64,000 nt of DNA from Trichaptum fuscoviolaceum (GCA_910574455.1 CAJSYZ010000001.1:4323424-4387423); one strand, 5' to 3'. Positions 21,959 to 34,516 are shown, numbered from the stretch's first letter. Program-made: numbers and translations. The notes: generated by a model from the letters alone, not told the origin.

Positions 21959-23623
21959 ATGCATTTCGTCAGCCAGAACAAACTGCTTACATCAATGCGG
22001 CCTCGCATGAGCTCCATCTCCAGTAGCTCATCGCTTTCGTCGTCTTCGTCCACTTCTTCCCTCGACGAAGACGACGAAGACGAGGTAAATGTCCGTACCT
22101 CTCCCTGCTGGGAGAGATACCGTTCCACGCTTGAACGTCGTGGTGTCAAACTTGATACATATCGGGACGTTAAGCAATATTATGAACGAAACTGGGCAGA
22201 TAATGGTGTTGTCCCGGATCTATTCGACACTTGTCATAAGAACGGATACCTGCGAGCATGCAGGGGTGCAAACCCAGACGCGCTATGCAAGGATGCCGGT
22301 CTTGTGAGTCATACCTTCATCTTATGTTGTTTCTCTCGACATCACTGTCAACTCTAAAATCTAATTGCCGCATAATCACTTGCGCCGTCCAGTTGCTTTT
22401 GACATCATAGCTGTCGTCTTGAGCCAAGCGCTACATGACTTAACACTTCATTGTTTCGTCTTTGTTTTGTCATTCATCTTTCAATTCAATGATGGCTGAT
22501 TTCATTTCATTAATTCCAATCAGCCAGATAGCCTATTTCGCGGAACTCATCGATCTGGACTGCCTGTCGTAGTCAAAGCAGTTCACCTGCGGTCGCGAGA
22601 GCTTCACACTGTGCGTTTACTATCATCCCCTTCCCTTCGTGACGATCCACGAAATCATACAATACGTGTGTACTTTCTCTCTTCTCGTCAAGTGTTTCGT
22701 GCTAAACTCACGTTAATTTTACTCTTTTCTCCGTCTTGGCGCATTGTCCCTCGGAATGCAATCCATTACATACGATCGCTTTCTGAATGGATAGCAATAC
22801 TGGACATCATTGAAGTTCCAGAGGATAATCTTGGGCTCATCGTTCAGGAAGAATGGTCTCCTCAACTTATTGTTCCCAGCAACTTATGTTCGCTCCGAGA
22901 TTTCTTGAACGCTCTTCGACAATGCATCGAGGTATGTATTTCCAACGTCATGACAACCGTTTCACAAGCCCAAAAACAATTCCGACTTTAAATACAAACA
23001 TACTAATGTATCTTCAACTATAGGGCCTCGTATTTATGCACTCCATCCACATCGCACACCTCGATATTTCACTACGAAACGTGCTCACGGACTACCACGG
23101 TCATTACCGGTACATCGACTTCGAGTTATCCCGACGATACGATAATCTTGGAGGTTCAGGCAAGGAACCTAGAATCTCAGGCTGCCGTGGTACGGAAATA
23201 CCTCCAGAACTCGAGCGCGGCGAACAAAGTGATCCTTTCAAAGTTGACGTGTGGGCGCTCGCTGTGCTCATATTGCGCGCATGTAAGGTGGGTGTTCGAA
23301 AGTAGTTCGGCGCTCGGAGCATGCGTTATTGGCTGCTACGTCAATGCTGTTGTTATTTCTGCTGCGCAACAGCCTGGGCTTGCCATGATCCCATGCGTTC
23401 TTTCTATACCATCGTCCCCCATCTCGTTTTACTATTCGCTGACGTTTTATCCGCAATTCTGCAGCTCACTGGATACGACATCCCTGAACTCGTCGAGCTC
23501 ACGCGCCCCATGCTGCAACCTACCTTCGAAGCCCGCCCGACCGCACGAGCAGTGCTGGAGGCCTTTGATCGCATGACCTTGCGAATAACCGAGGCTCGGC
23601 TTCGCATGCTCCTCGTCCACTAG
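21959..23623 (+). CDS. Divergent protein-kinase-like protein
   Basis: Starts MHFVSQNKLL with a Ser-run and acidic DEDDEDE stretch, then a conserved-looking RYRSTLERRGVKLDTYRDVK region. The kinase fold follows across at least five exons: FRGTHRSGLPVVVKAVHLR (beta3 with the lysine), ILDIIEVPEDNLGLIVQEEW (beta4-5), HIAHLDISLRNVLTD (catalytic loop, HLD in place of HRD), YIDFELSRRY (DFE in place of DFG), GCRGTEIPPE (activation/P+1), VDVWALAVLILRA and the C-lobe ELTRPMLQPTFEARPTARAVLE. Catalytic Asp and Asn are present. Such kinase-like genes are expanded in Agaricomycetes; substrate unknown. Confidence 0.72.
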
Positions 23624-24188
23624 TCCAAGCGCGTTGAAGAACGTCCGTCCGATGAGGTTACTTTCGGCCATGTCTTCTCTGAACTTTCCCTCTAGCCGAG
23701 TCCGTGTTTACTCCCGTCTATTATTCGCACGTCCACCCCGTGCTTCCTGCGCACTTTTTAACTCTTGTTTGGTTCTGCTCTCGCCTTTTCCTCCTCCTCT
23801 CACTACTTGTCCTCTATTACTTCCACGTATCGCAGTCTCCTGTCTCTTGGGTGAACGGACCATATAGTTTATAGATTCTCTTCTGCAGTTTTCCGCGCCT
23901 TCTTTTCTCGCACGCACATCGCCCGCCTCTCTCAGCATCAGCAAGAATGTATATAGTACAATGTGTATTATACGGTCCGCTCTTCTTGAAGTACAAGTAT
24001 CACATAGGTTTTAATATTACATACTGGATGTGAATGCTTATGCAGTCCGTGGACATGGCGCTGGAATTCCGGCGTCAGATGTTACGGTAAAGGCTTATCA
24101 TCTCCACTTCATTGGTCTTACTCCCCGCGACGCCCGCGCCAGACGTGTGGTACACTGTCCATAATTCAAGCGTACGTCTAGTCTATGT
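23624..24188. other. Convergent spacer, pyrimidine-rich
   Basis: Between the stops of the kinase-like gene and NSRP1. The stretch 23690-23860 is strongly C/T-rich on the plus strand. No gene is seen. Confidence 0.5.
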
Positions 24189-25515
24189 TCAACCACCGCC
24201 GACGCCCTGTGCTTCTCTATTTGGGTTCGGTGTGGGTTCCTCAAGCCGCCGGCGCTTACGCTCAAGATAGCGCTCCCGGGCGCTTTTCACATCTTCCTCT
24301 GTATTTCGTTTCGCAACTACACGCTGCATGCGCTCTCGTTCGCGCCGGTCCTGCTCTTCCTTCGTGCGCTCCTTCTCCTCAGCCAGCTGGCGCTCGATCT
24401 CCCGTCTTCTCCGTTCGTTGATCTCCTTCAATGATGCAGCGCTGCCGACTGCCGTATGTGTCCGAACCTCGTCAGCGCCGTCTCCCTTCGACTTTGAGGA
24501 GGATCCTATCCCGAGCCGCCGCGTGTTGGGCGCAGAGAGGTTCAGCCCAGCGCTAAGTAGATCGCGCTTGTCGACGATTTGGTTGTCGTCATTCAACTCG
24601 ACGTGCTTGCCCTCCGCCTCTGCAGCCCGAGCCATCTCGAGGTCGCTCAAGGGTGTGAAATCCGCTGGTTTTGTGATCGTCAGATTTTGTCCAGAAGGAC
24701 CTGCTGAGGGGCCGATGGTCTTCTTTCCATTGGATACTTGTTGTGTGGCCTCGATGGTTGCGGTATGCTCCTTTTCCGATTGTTCGAGGAGTTGACGGTA
24801 AAAGTAGCTGAGTCCCGTAGAAGACTTCCGCTTAGCTTTCTCCTCCTCTGTGATAAAAGTCATGAGAAAATTAGTGTTATGAGCATTGCAATATGTAAGC
24901 ATACCTTCTCGTTTCTTCTCCTCCGCTTCGGCCCTTCGAACTTCTGCCATCTGATCCCTGTAAGCTTGGGTGACAAATTGTTCCTTGTCCACGAATTCAT
25001 CTCCCTCTTGTTCTCGCTCCCGCTGAATCATCTTTTCCTCTGCGCGAAGATGATCCAGCTTCCGTACTGTCGCAGCTTGTAGTAGGGCGCCGATATATTT
25101 GGGCTGGACATCAGCGTGGAAGAAACAATATAATTCAGCTACCACATGCAGTGCTCAGGATGCGCAATGTTTTTACCTTCTTCTGTTGCGAATCAACCTC
25201 CTTCTTCTCCTTTTGCCGCTGCTTAGCTTCTTGTATTTTGTCGTACACCTCGTCATACTCGAACACGGTCTGGTCGACTTTGAGCTCCTCCTCAAGGCGC
25301 TTTCTGAGCGTTTTAGACAGATGTCCCGACGATTGCGCGGCGAGCTTCTTGTTCACGTCTGTTCGCAGCGCACCAGTTCCGGAGCTGCATGCAGTCGGCG
25401 CAGCGTCCAGCGGCTCATCGTCGTCGAATGATGCGAATGCAGCTGTCGGTTTGAGAGACGCTGAAGGGGCTGCAGTATTAGCCTTGCTTTTGTTAAGTGA
25501 GAAGGAGACCTTCAT
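24189..25515 (-). CDS. Nuclear speckle splicing regulatory protein 1 homologue (NSRP1/CCDC55)
   Basis: Start at 25515, MKVSFSLNKSK, then the family signature YDEVYDKIQEAKQRQ, a short intron (about 25180-25110), PKYIGALLQAATVRK and REREQEGDEFVDKEQFVTQ. After a second intron (about 24910-24850) comes EEEKAKRKSSTGLSYFYRQL, then a linker and a long charged Arg/Glu helix (NERRRREIERQLAEEKERT), ending NPNREAQGVGGG. About 395 residues. NSRP1 proteins are nuclear coiled-coil factors affecting alternative splice-site choice. The signature blocks in order make the family secure; the role here is inferred. Confidence 0.87.
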
Positions 25516-25669
25516 GAGTTGAAATGACGAACATGGAAAGTCGGTCGACTGAATTTGGAAATATTTATTTACTCTTGTTTGTTGTGTACTGCCTCTGCAA
25601 AATTAGAGTTACGCGCTTCTTTCCCTTTCGCCAACCTCCTTCCACGCTTCCTAGCATCTCTACCAATAA

Positions 25670-26742
25670 ATGGCACAAATATCCTTTGACAGAAGGAGAA
25701 TAAACGGACCTGAAGAAAGCTTCAGTCCGATATATGAAGACGATGTCGAAGAAAACATTCCAAACCTTGATAATGAGACGCGTCGAGGACGTGGTCCTTC
25801 TGATATCCGTCCCATTTGTACGCATTTATGTTTCGTTAAGGTATCTAAACTAATAACTCTGAATAATCTGGATATATATATAGTCTTGAAAACAGGTCTT
25901 ATCAGCCAAGCAAATGGCTCTGCGTACATTGAAACAGAGAAAACCAAAATCGCGTGTGCAGTGTCCGTATCTAATATGTATATCACGAGAGCAGCTCCTT
26001 AAACGTCACTAGATACGGTCCAAGACAGTCAAAAAGCTCAACGTACAACGAGAAGGGCAAACTAAATGTTGAAGTGAAATTCGCGCCCTTTTCCTGTGCA
26101 AAGCGGCGGGCGCCAATGAGAGTAGGTTGTTGTGATCATATATTGGACCAGTGAAGCTTATGATTGCAAGAGGATGCCGAAGATCGTTCTGTGTCTGTCC
26201 TGATCCATCAATCACTAGTACCCGCAGTTCGCCTGGAGCTATTACCCAAATCTACCATCGACATCTTCCTTTTCGTCATAGAAAACGATGGAATTGAAGG
26301 TTGTGTGGCATCCGGCTCTGTCGCTGCAAGCACTGCTCTAGCAAACGCCGGAATTGATATGCTTGGCCTCGTTGTGTCCTGCTCTGCTGTATGTGCTACT
26401 TCAACTCCTATCTGAATCCCTGATATTTTGACGAAGCTGTACTATACGTAGGCTGCAATGCCAAAGGAGATATGGCTTGATCCGACGACAGAAGAAACAA
26501 AAACCGCTCAAGGATGCCTGACACTCAGCTTTGTTCCGGCACTTGGGCTAATAACAAATGTCTGGCAAGTTGGCCAGATGAGCATTGAGGAGGTGGAAAA
26601 GGTAAAATTTTGATTTCATTTCCCGAACTCATTTGACGGATGTTCACTCATAACCTATCAGTGCGTGGAAGCATGTCAACAGCGATGTCTAGACATACAC
26701 TCCGTTGTTGCACAGGCACTCTTAGAGAACGTCCCGCCATGA
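25670..26742 (+). CDS. MTR3: Exosome complex component MTR3 (RNase PH domain)
   Basis: Subunit of the nine-protein RNA exosome ring, catalytically inactive in eukaryotes. Start MAQISFDRRRINGPEES at 25670. Exons then give FLKTGLISQANGSAYIETEK and TKIACAV, YGPRQSK, VEVKFAPFSCAKRRAP, and the C-terminal half of the fold: VSVLIHQSLVPAVRLELLPK, GSVAASTALANAGIDMLGLV, EIWLDPTTEE, ending LENVPP at 26742. The GPRQ and A-GS-AYIE elements are the RNase PH hallmarks shared by EXOSC6/MTR3 and RRP46. I favour MTR3 by the N-terminal extension and order of motifs. Confidence 0.82.
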
Positions 26743-26955
26743 CGAGGATTCCGATAAGGTTCTATTACTGTCACTGCCCTTTCTCGAGATAGCAAGCACG
26801 TTCCGTATACTACTCCCAAGTTGAGAGCAACTTCGCCTTGTCAGGCCAAACTTTTCCTGACTGAAAGCCTCTTTCTCGAACAAGGTGATGTCTACCTCCT
26901 CTATCTTTGCAGTACATAACAACAACCAAGTCGACGATCTACTGCAATTGCGTTG

Positions 26956-28053
26956 TCATACGTCAGGGGCTACCTTTCTATGGATGAATACCATTAATGT
27001 TTCATGAGGTAACTTCAACAGCCCTTTACTTTCGTCCACCCACTCCAGTTCATCACCTTTCTGGATAATTCGTCTTACCTCCGCTTTGATCTTCTCTTTC
27101 TCTTCAACCCCCTGGACGGCGACGGCGCTCCAGGTGAGTACCCTATCGACGACGTCTTCAATGGAGACTGTCAGATAGTGCGGAAATACTTTCTCCTCTG
27201 ATGGTTCGAAATACGAATCGTATAATGGTGAGTCGTAAACTGCGCGCCAGAGGTTTCCTTCGTGATGTCGCTTTGGGTCGTATCGTGAGGGGATCTCCCA
27301 TAGCTCCTTCACCCAGGCAACTGATCTTCTATGGGCGACATATGTAAGAGTATTACCCGGCATATTCGTTTAGGGTGAAAGCTTGAGCACGAACCCTGCC
27401 AGTGCATTCCAGGTGAGGCATACGACACCATCGGGCTTGAGAACTCGAGTGAATTCCTTCAGTGCGGCGTCGAAGTCCAGACACCAATGAAATGCCTGTT
27501 TGCATGCTCGCCGGGGTTAAATTATCATAGCATTTCCCTACGGAGACTTACATACCGTTGCGATCACGATCAGGTCTGCCCATCCGTCCGGAACTCCAGT
27601 GTTGTCAAAAGTGCCGTCTGATATGCTTACTCTCGTGTCGTTAACGGTCCTTTGGAACACGATCCTCATGCCTTCGCTGGGATCAATCGCTTTGAGCTCT
27701 GAGATGTCTGATGACCATTCTGGGTGCTTCAGGAGACCTCGAGTCAATATGCCTGTGCCTGCTCCAATTCTTGTATACTGTAAGTACATACAACCTTAGG
27801 CTAAGAAATATAGATGTGGCGATTAAAACTCACTCTACTATTTGTAGCGATGTCTTTTGACCAAGATGCTTGCGGAGATATGATATACCATCTGATGGAT
27901 ACGTAGGGCGTACTCTGTTTGGTAAGAGTACCGCAAGTTCAGTCTTAATCTCACTCGAACTGTGGCTGAACATTAACTACTGTACCTATCATACTCTTCG
28001 CCTTTATCCCCTGAGAATCCTTCACTAGCTTGTGGATGGACTTGCAGCGGCAT
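26956..28053 (-). CDS. SAM-dependent methyltransferase (class I, methyltransferase 11-like)
   Basis: Start at 28053 gives MPLQVHPQASEGFSGDKGEE, then after an intron VRPTYPSDGISYLRKHLG, matching fungal methyltransferases of the trans-aconitate/juglone type. Motif I is IVEIGAGTGILTRGL. The acidic loop follows (LKAIDPSEGM), then WADLIVIATAFHW, VLKPDGVVCLTWNA and the C-terminal exon 27363-26956 with PHYLTVSIEDVVDRVLTWSA. About 300 residues, soluble. The substrate cannot be told from the sequence. Confidence 0.83.
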
Positions 28054-28238
28054 AATGTAAAGGGGGAAGAGCTATCGCCGCACGGCGCAACTTGAACTAC
28101 CTCTTCTTTATATTAGAGAATGCCGTTCCTGAGCAGCTATTTCTAATTCAGGGACACCGACTGTCCTCGGACGGAGTTCCGTCGATCACTGGCATGCTAA
28201 GTGGTCCTGCGACTCGGACTGCTATACATACGCTCATA

Positions 28239-28246
28239 TATATAAG
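28239..28246 (+). promoter_or_regulatory. TATA box of the haloacid dehalogenase gene
   Basis: TATATAAG lies 119 bp upstream of the ATG at 28365, within the divergent 311-bp promoter shared with the methyltransferase gene. Confidence 0.5.
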
Positions 28247-28364
28247 GTCGACCACCCGCTATCACATGTTTATTTCTTCCTTCCTTCCGTTACTTGCACT
28301 GACTTTGTCTTCAAGCTGCAGATACGAACAGAGTGAGATAGTGACTGCCAGTCGATTTTCGGGA

Positions 28365-29523
28365 ATGAGCCCTCCGCAAAGTGTCCTACCGGGTGTGGAA
28401 GCTCTTACGTTCGATGTCTTCGGCACGGTTGTAGATTGGCATGGTTCGGTCGTCCGAGCTGTGAAGGCGAAAGCTGCTAAGGCAACGGGTATTGACGTTT
28501 ACTCAGATGAAGGTGATCGCGATCTGGTATCCCGGATGCATTGGCTGGGTTGACCTTGATGGTTTCTCATAGATTGGTCTGATTTCGCTAAAGAGTGGCG
28601 GAATGGCTACCTCACGAATACGTGAGCGGTTGCATGCTAATCCTCGTCTATGCTATCTAGAATTGACTAAATTTCATAGACGGCTGATAGCCCACGGAGG
28701 GGAGGGCTCGCTAAACGTAGATGTTATGCACAGACAGGTACATATACAAGAAAGCCAAGAGAGAATCGAAGCAGGGGCCTGCCAAAATGAAACACAGTCA
28801 CGCTCATAGAATGGCTTAGATTCTAGATGGTATGCTTGCGTCAGAGCGATGGTCTTCCCTCGGTAAAACATGGGGAGAGGAGGACAGAAAGGAACTTGTA
28901 TATATCTGGCACGAACTCGATGGTCAGCATAATCATACCCTATTCCTACGTTGTGAGGAAATAGTCGATGGTTATCACATCTAGGTTGGCCCGATAGCTC
29001 GAAGGGTCTTTATGAACTGAAGAAGAAACTCGTTATTGCGACCTTGTCGAATGGAAACGTCCGGCTTCTCGCCGACATGGTATGTTGTGAGTCTTTTGAT
29101 TACTGAAAACACGCCTCTTACTCTGGTACATAGGCTAAGCACGCAGATCTCCCTTGGGACGTCGTCTTCTCTGGAGAACTACTTGGTTCCTACAAGCCGT
29201 CAGTATATTTCTTTCTCGTAATTATTATGTTGAGTAATGAGTTATAAACAACCTACCTACGCCCGCCATTCAACAGGAACCCCAAGGTCTACCTCGGCGC
29301 TGCACAACATCTCTCAATAAGGCCAGACCAATGCGCAATGGTCGCCGCTCACATTTACGACCTCCAGGCCGCGGCGAGTCACGGCATGAAGACGATATAC
29401 GTGCGTAGACCTACGGAAGACCTGGGCGCTCGCGAGAACGTGAAGACGAAGGCGGAGGGTGGGGACGTAGATGTTGTTGTGGATGGGTTTGAGGAGCTTG
29501 CCAAATTATTAGGAATTTCTTAG
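28365..29523 (+). CDS. Type II haloacid dehalogenase-like hydrolase
   Basis: HAD-superfamily hydrolase; family members dechlorinate L-2-haloacids with inversion. Start MSPPQSVLPGVEALTFDVFG places the nucleophile Asp (TFDVFGTVVDW) near residue 17. Exons continue with DWSDFAKEWRNGY, a cap region, WPDSSKGLYELKKK, IATLSNGN (motif II Ser), WDVVFSGELLGSYKPNPKVY (motif III Lys) and CAMVAAHIYDLQAAASHGM (motif IV Asp). Ends EELAKLLGIS at 29521-29523. Seven exons joined by short GT..AG introns keep frame. All four HAD residues are present, so it should be active; the true substrate is unknown. Confidence 0.87.
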
Positions 29524-29617
29524 GTTGACTATGATGGAAAGAATCTCTTGAGTCTTTGTCTGCCAGACAATCAATTAAACGAGTATTTCGATGACGTATA
29601 TAAGGGCTCTATAGCCG

Positions 29618-30735
29618 CTATCCCTGAGCTCGCCCACTGGTATAGCCGTCGAGAGGCTTAGTTTTCATTAACGTCCACAAATAAAAAATCATCAAGGTAC
29701 GCACAGTCCAGATGCTTCTATTGCTGTCAAAATTGCCAGCCCTGGGGGATAATATCAAACCCAAATAGGCGTTCTCCTTCGGTCTGGTGTAACTGCCGGT
29801 AGAGCTGCTGAGAGAGCTTCTTTCAGACTGTTGGACTGGCCAGTATACGCCTTTGAAACCCGGGTCAGTCAAGCGATCAGAGTTCCGTAGATTACAGACT
29901 GTGCCAGTGATCGTACTATCATCGTAGCATGGTGCCCGGAACCCTGGGCTTGAATTTGTTGTAGAGTGACACGAATGATCAAGCATGAAGGTGGTTTTTG
30001 CCAGGCGCCGTTTGAGATATCCGCTCGGGTTGCTGTATTGTACATAGAAGCGAAGAGTGTGGTGGTAACTTTGCTTCGGCCTCGGTGACAAATCACTGAT
30101 TCTCAACTGAGGTCTTCGCCGCAAACCAGTGCCATCGGGCATCAAGCTACCGAGTGTCATTGGTGTACCGCGTCTAAAGCTCGATGATATGAGATTCCGG
30201 TAAACGGACCGGTTGAATAATGGGTTATAACTTTCTCGGAGGCAGAAGAGATACAGATCATTGGGTTGGTCGCCATGCCCAATTGCGTATGGTCTTCCCG
30301 CCGGTGAGATGGTAGCAGGACATTGGCAGATGTGCGAACCGACCGCTAACCAAAAGTGGGCGAGCCGGTTGGCCAAGAGTGCAAGGATTTGAAGGTGAGC
30401 TTGTAGTTACGGAAATCCTCGAAGTCTTTGATCGTGATGGAGATCGGCTTTGTCTCCTGACCCACACCACACACATAGCGAGTGCATATAGATTTGCCCA
30501 GATTACGACCTGTGCCGTCGGCCCCGTCAGATGAGGATAGCGAACACATGCTGACCAGCGTCCAGCCTAGCAACGAGCCCACCCACAAAGAATAGGCACT
30601 GAACACACGTTTCTTTGATAACGCCGTCCAGCCTGAGAGCATAGTCGAGTAAGCTACGAATAAGATCTTCATGCGTATGATGGTGTTTCTCCGGAAAGTC
30701 AAGACAAAAGGAGGGACAGAACACAAGGCAGGCAC
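29618..30735 (-). CDS. Possible hypothetical gene left of the transposon
   Basis: Two overlapping frames suggest a spliced gene. The upstream one contains MKILFVAYSTMLSGWTALSK and a following hydrophobic segment, then ITIKDFEDFRNYKLTFKSLH. The downstream one (to 29618) encodes a Ser/Arg-rich stretch with NPLFNRSVYRNLI and RPKENAYLGLILSP. I cannot find a convincing splice junction or recognise a domain. It may be a lineage-specific secreted or membrane protein, or decayed sequence. Confidence 0.25.
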
Positions 30736-30849
30736 AATTGCGTGAGTTACAATTAGGATGGTAGTCGGAGACTTGTATCGCGGACCTGTTACAATTAGCC
30801 CCGCTCATTAGAAAGCTGTTAGTTCCCACGATTACAAACTAGATTTGGG

Positions 30850-30876
30850 CATACATCAGGGAAACTACTTTCTGCT
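30850..30876 (+). repeat. Left terminal inverted repeat
   Basis: 27 bp beginning CATACATCAGGG and ending TTTCTGCT. All 27 positions match the reverse complement of 50868-50894; the match stops exactly on both sides. Confidence 0.88.
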
Positions 30877-31179
30877 TACGGCGACTGACGCGTCCTGATT
30901 TGGCTGGCACCTGTCTGAAGGGTCGCTACTTCGTCTGAAAATACACTGATTGCCTTAACTCACTGAAATAAAGAGTGTTTCAGGATGCAAGCCATCTCTC
31001 AGTACATCAGAATGCAAGTCAGGATTTCAGTGCTCAAGTAACATGGGACTTGGAAAATTTTTACGATTTTTGTTACATCTAAACTTGAATTAGGAAACCA
31101 GTTGAGAAAACTTGAAGTGCGGCAATGCCAATTGCCTCTTCCTCCACCATCCATGTTCAAATTAGACGGAAATCAAACT

Positions 31180-34039
31180 GGGCTTGTGGACTGCCTTGCG
31201 TGCGGAGATTCCTAACGCGTCGGACGGAATCATCGACATCATTGTGAACAACCCGCCTTCGCAGGACGGCACTTCGTTCACGAATGCACGCGACCATCTC
31301 CTTGTGCGCAAGGGCTCCGCGCGCAATCCTATGATCTTCCCCTCTGCGGACTACGACAACGATGCGTTCGGCTTGGACTCGGGTTCTGGGAAGTACACGT
31401 TCACGCACCAGGCGCTGGGCGCAGATATGTTCAGGTTCTTGTGGAATTATGGTCAAAACTGGACGACGTGGACGGCGTATGAGGATGTGACGAGCATAGA
31501 TAAAAGCTTGTTTGACAATGATGAGAATTGGTGGGCGGGCGAGCATATTATTGTGCAATGTAAGTGCTCTTACTCTTATACTAGTATGTGCTGTGATCTG
31601 CTAATCAATTTTGCAATAGGCTGGTCTGCTATTGCTGCATCATCCTATACTGTTGTACATGCGAACAGGAACTATGCTCATCAGTGCCGTGTTCCTCAGT
31701 TCCTTGCTCGTGGTCCGTTCAATACCTGGGGTTTCCACAGAGGAGTGAGCTTCCAGATGGACAATACCGCCGACGGACGCTGGGAGCTCGAAATTATGAG
31801 TACATGGCCGACGTACCTACAGCTCAACGTTTTTGGCTTCGATGACTACTTCTACGGTGACACGGACGGCAACGGCGTCATGACCGCCTCCCGCCCAACT
31901 TGGCTGCGCCCAACTACTTGAACGTCAGTGCTCCGCCGCACCCGCATCTCGCGTTGTACGCTGGTCGTAGATGACGCGACGATGCGGTGGAGCCTCGAGC
32001 CGCGTGGGGAGAGCACTGTGGGCGCTATCATGTACGCGCTGCTCCTGTCGATCCCGGTTGTCACTGGTACATTGGCAGTGGCGATCTTCATGTGGAGCTT
32101 CTACGGGATCAAGTACAACCAGTGGGGTCTCACGGAAAAGAAGCCGGATCATTCGCACAATTTCCCCGTCATTGGCTCGCTGGGCTCGAAGTCTGCGCAA
32201 GACCTGCATGTGGCGCCGATGTCGGAGAAACACTCGAGCCATGGACACGCGCATACAGGCGACATCATTGGCTGGCCGGAAGACAAGAATAAGCGGAGGA
32301 CCATGCTCATTGCGACTTTGGAGTACGAGATCATATTGGAAGTTGAAGGTCAAGATCGGTGGTCTTGGTGTGATTTGATGGGCAAGGCAATGTCGGATAT
32401 CGACCTGATTTAGGTTGTACCAAAGGTTAAAGACATTGAGTACCCTGCTGGCGAACCTGCAGAACCTATCGAAGTCATTATCTTCGGCGACCCGTACCTT
32501 ATCGAGGTTGAGACGCATGTCCTCGACAACATCACGTACATCGTCCTCGACTTGCCTGTCTTCCGCGCACAAACAAAGGCGGACCCGTATCATGCGCGCA
32601 TGACGATATCAGCTCAGCTATCTTCTACTCGACATGGAACCAGGCTATCACAGCAACCGTTAGGTGCTACCCGCAGATTGATATCTACCACATTAATGAC
32701 TACCACAGTGCGCTCGCACCTATCTATCTGCTCCCGAAGGTCCTCCCCATCTGTCTGTCTCTCCACAATGCGGAGCTCCAGGGGTTGTGGCCACTCCGCA
32801 CGAAGGAGGAGATGAAGGAAGTGTGCTCGGTGTTCAATATCAGCAAGGAGCACGTTCGTTCAGTTCGGAAACACGTTCAACTTGCTCCACGCCGCAGCAT
32901 CCTTCATCAATGTGCACCAGAAATCGATCGGTGTCGCTGGTGTCTCTGACAGTATGGTAAACGGTCGTGGGCGCGTTACCCGGCGCTTTGGACACTCAAG
33001 CATGTCGACTCGCTCCCGAATCCGGACCCAACGGTTATTGCTGCTTTGGACGAACAGCCTGTTCAAATCAAGGACATTCAGATTGATGAGGAAGCAGAGG
33101 CGAAATGTACGGAGTTCAAGCAGCAGGCTCAGGAGTGGGCTGGTATTGCACAGGATCCTTAGGCAGATCTATTCGTGTTCATTGGTTGTTGGTTGAAGCA
33201 AAAGGGTGTAGATCTTATTGCAGACATGATGCCTTCGCTGTAAGTTATTTCTTAATCCTATTTTGCTAAGTAAATGAATGTTTGCTCATTTATTAATGCC
33301 AGACTGGAAAAACACCCTTCGATTCAGTTGAATTGTGTCGGGCCTGTCATTGACTTGTATGGACGTTTCGCTGCGGAGAAGCTTGCTCGTCTCATGGAGA
33401 TGTACCCGAACCGAGTGTACTCAAAGCCAGAGTTCACTACTTCGCCTCCATACGGTGGTCTCGGTCTCATGCCTGGTTGGGTAAGTTTGCATTCGTTTTT
33501 TCTAATGTTTTGCAATCTGACTTTGAACACAGTGGTTCCCTGTCGAATCGAGTTCAACAGCACACATGTTGTCCCAGCTTACGAAAACAATAAAAATGGC
33601 GCTTAAGTCTACGGAAGAAGAACATGCTATCTTGCGTGCTCGTTCGGCTGTTCAGCGTTTCCCGGTTGTTGAATGGCGTCAGCGCATGGGAGACTTCCAC
33701 AAGCGTAGCATTAACTTTACTAGTCGTCAGATCGCGGGCTCTTTAGCATGGAGACCTTCTGATGGTGAAGCTGAACATCGGGAAGAACCGACGCAACCCA
33801 ACTGGGATACCCGAAGCACATACGACAGCCCACACAACTCGATCACTGGATCTCCTGGAGCTTGGAGCCATTCGACACTCGTGCCTCTGGAGCAGCATCT
33901 GCTCCCTCCTCGCACTTTGAAATTAGAAAGGCGTGGTTCAGCAAGCTCTGATGTATCCGAAGGCGAGGACTACTTTGCGCGCGCGGAATGCGAGTACGGA
34001 AGGTTATTGCGAAGCCTGACGGGGACAAGCTGGCTCTGA
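31180..34039 (+). pseudogene. Alpha-1,3-glucan synthase (AGS1/mok1) C-terminal relic
   Basis: Homology starts inside the protein, at ALRAEIPNASDGIIDIIVNN and PSQDGTSFTNARDH, and runs to the C-terminal [20 protein letters not shown] region. It covers the end of the amylase-like part, a membrane helix (YALLLSIPVVTGTLAVAIFM) and the glycogen-synthase-like GT5 part. The whole N-terminus, over 1,000 residues in the family, is absent. Frame changes occur near 31880, 31960, 32334, 32375, 32600, 32850 and 32950, and stops replace codons at 32411-32413 (where W is expected) and 33160-33162. Near 33450 a segment of about 35 residues that includes the donor-site E-x7-E region of GT5 is missing. Clearly inactive. 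Confidence 0.88.
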
Positions 34040-34516
34040 CACTGGACTATATAATAAAATAATATAATGCATCAGAGCAGACAAATCTGCCACTGACATA
34101 GTACTACTATTGGAGGAAAAATAGTTGCTGCACCGCTTGGGTAAAATATGTAGCTTGTGATTACTTAACGCCCAGAGGTGTTCGGGTATCGCCAGCAAAA
34201 AGCTGGCCCGTCCGGGCGTTATATTGAATTGTCTTGAAAACTTTGAAGTGTCTTGAAAAAGCACTAATAGTGGTGTTGAAAACTATTTAATCCATTGGGT
34301 TGCTCACAGCAGACAGACACCATTGGCGACATCTTCCAAACCACTTTGATACCTCAGACTACGGTGATCATTCGGGAAAAAAAAGCAATTCAATAATAAA
34401 TTTTAATCATGAATCTCCTGGCAACTTTGAAAGACAAGAGCATGTGCACAACAATTTACTCGATAACTCAAGCACATTTGGTCAAACCTGCTACTGGTGG
34501 GCCTCAGCCTACTAGA
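34040..34516. other. Spacer after the glucan synthase relic
   Basis: A/T-rich sequence with short direct repeats such as TTGAAAACT and GTCTTGAAAA near 34230-34290. No gene is seen. Confidence 0.45.

Noticed and set aside
31180..34039. Frame breaks in the glucan synthase as sequencing error
   Set aside because: Breaks include large deletions and nonsense codons, not just homopolymer slips, and neighbouring genes read cleanly.
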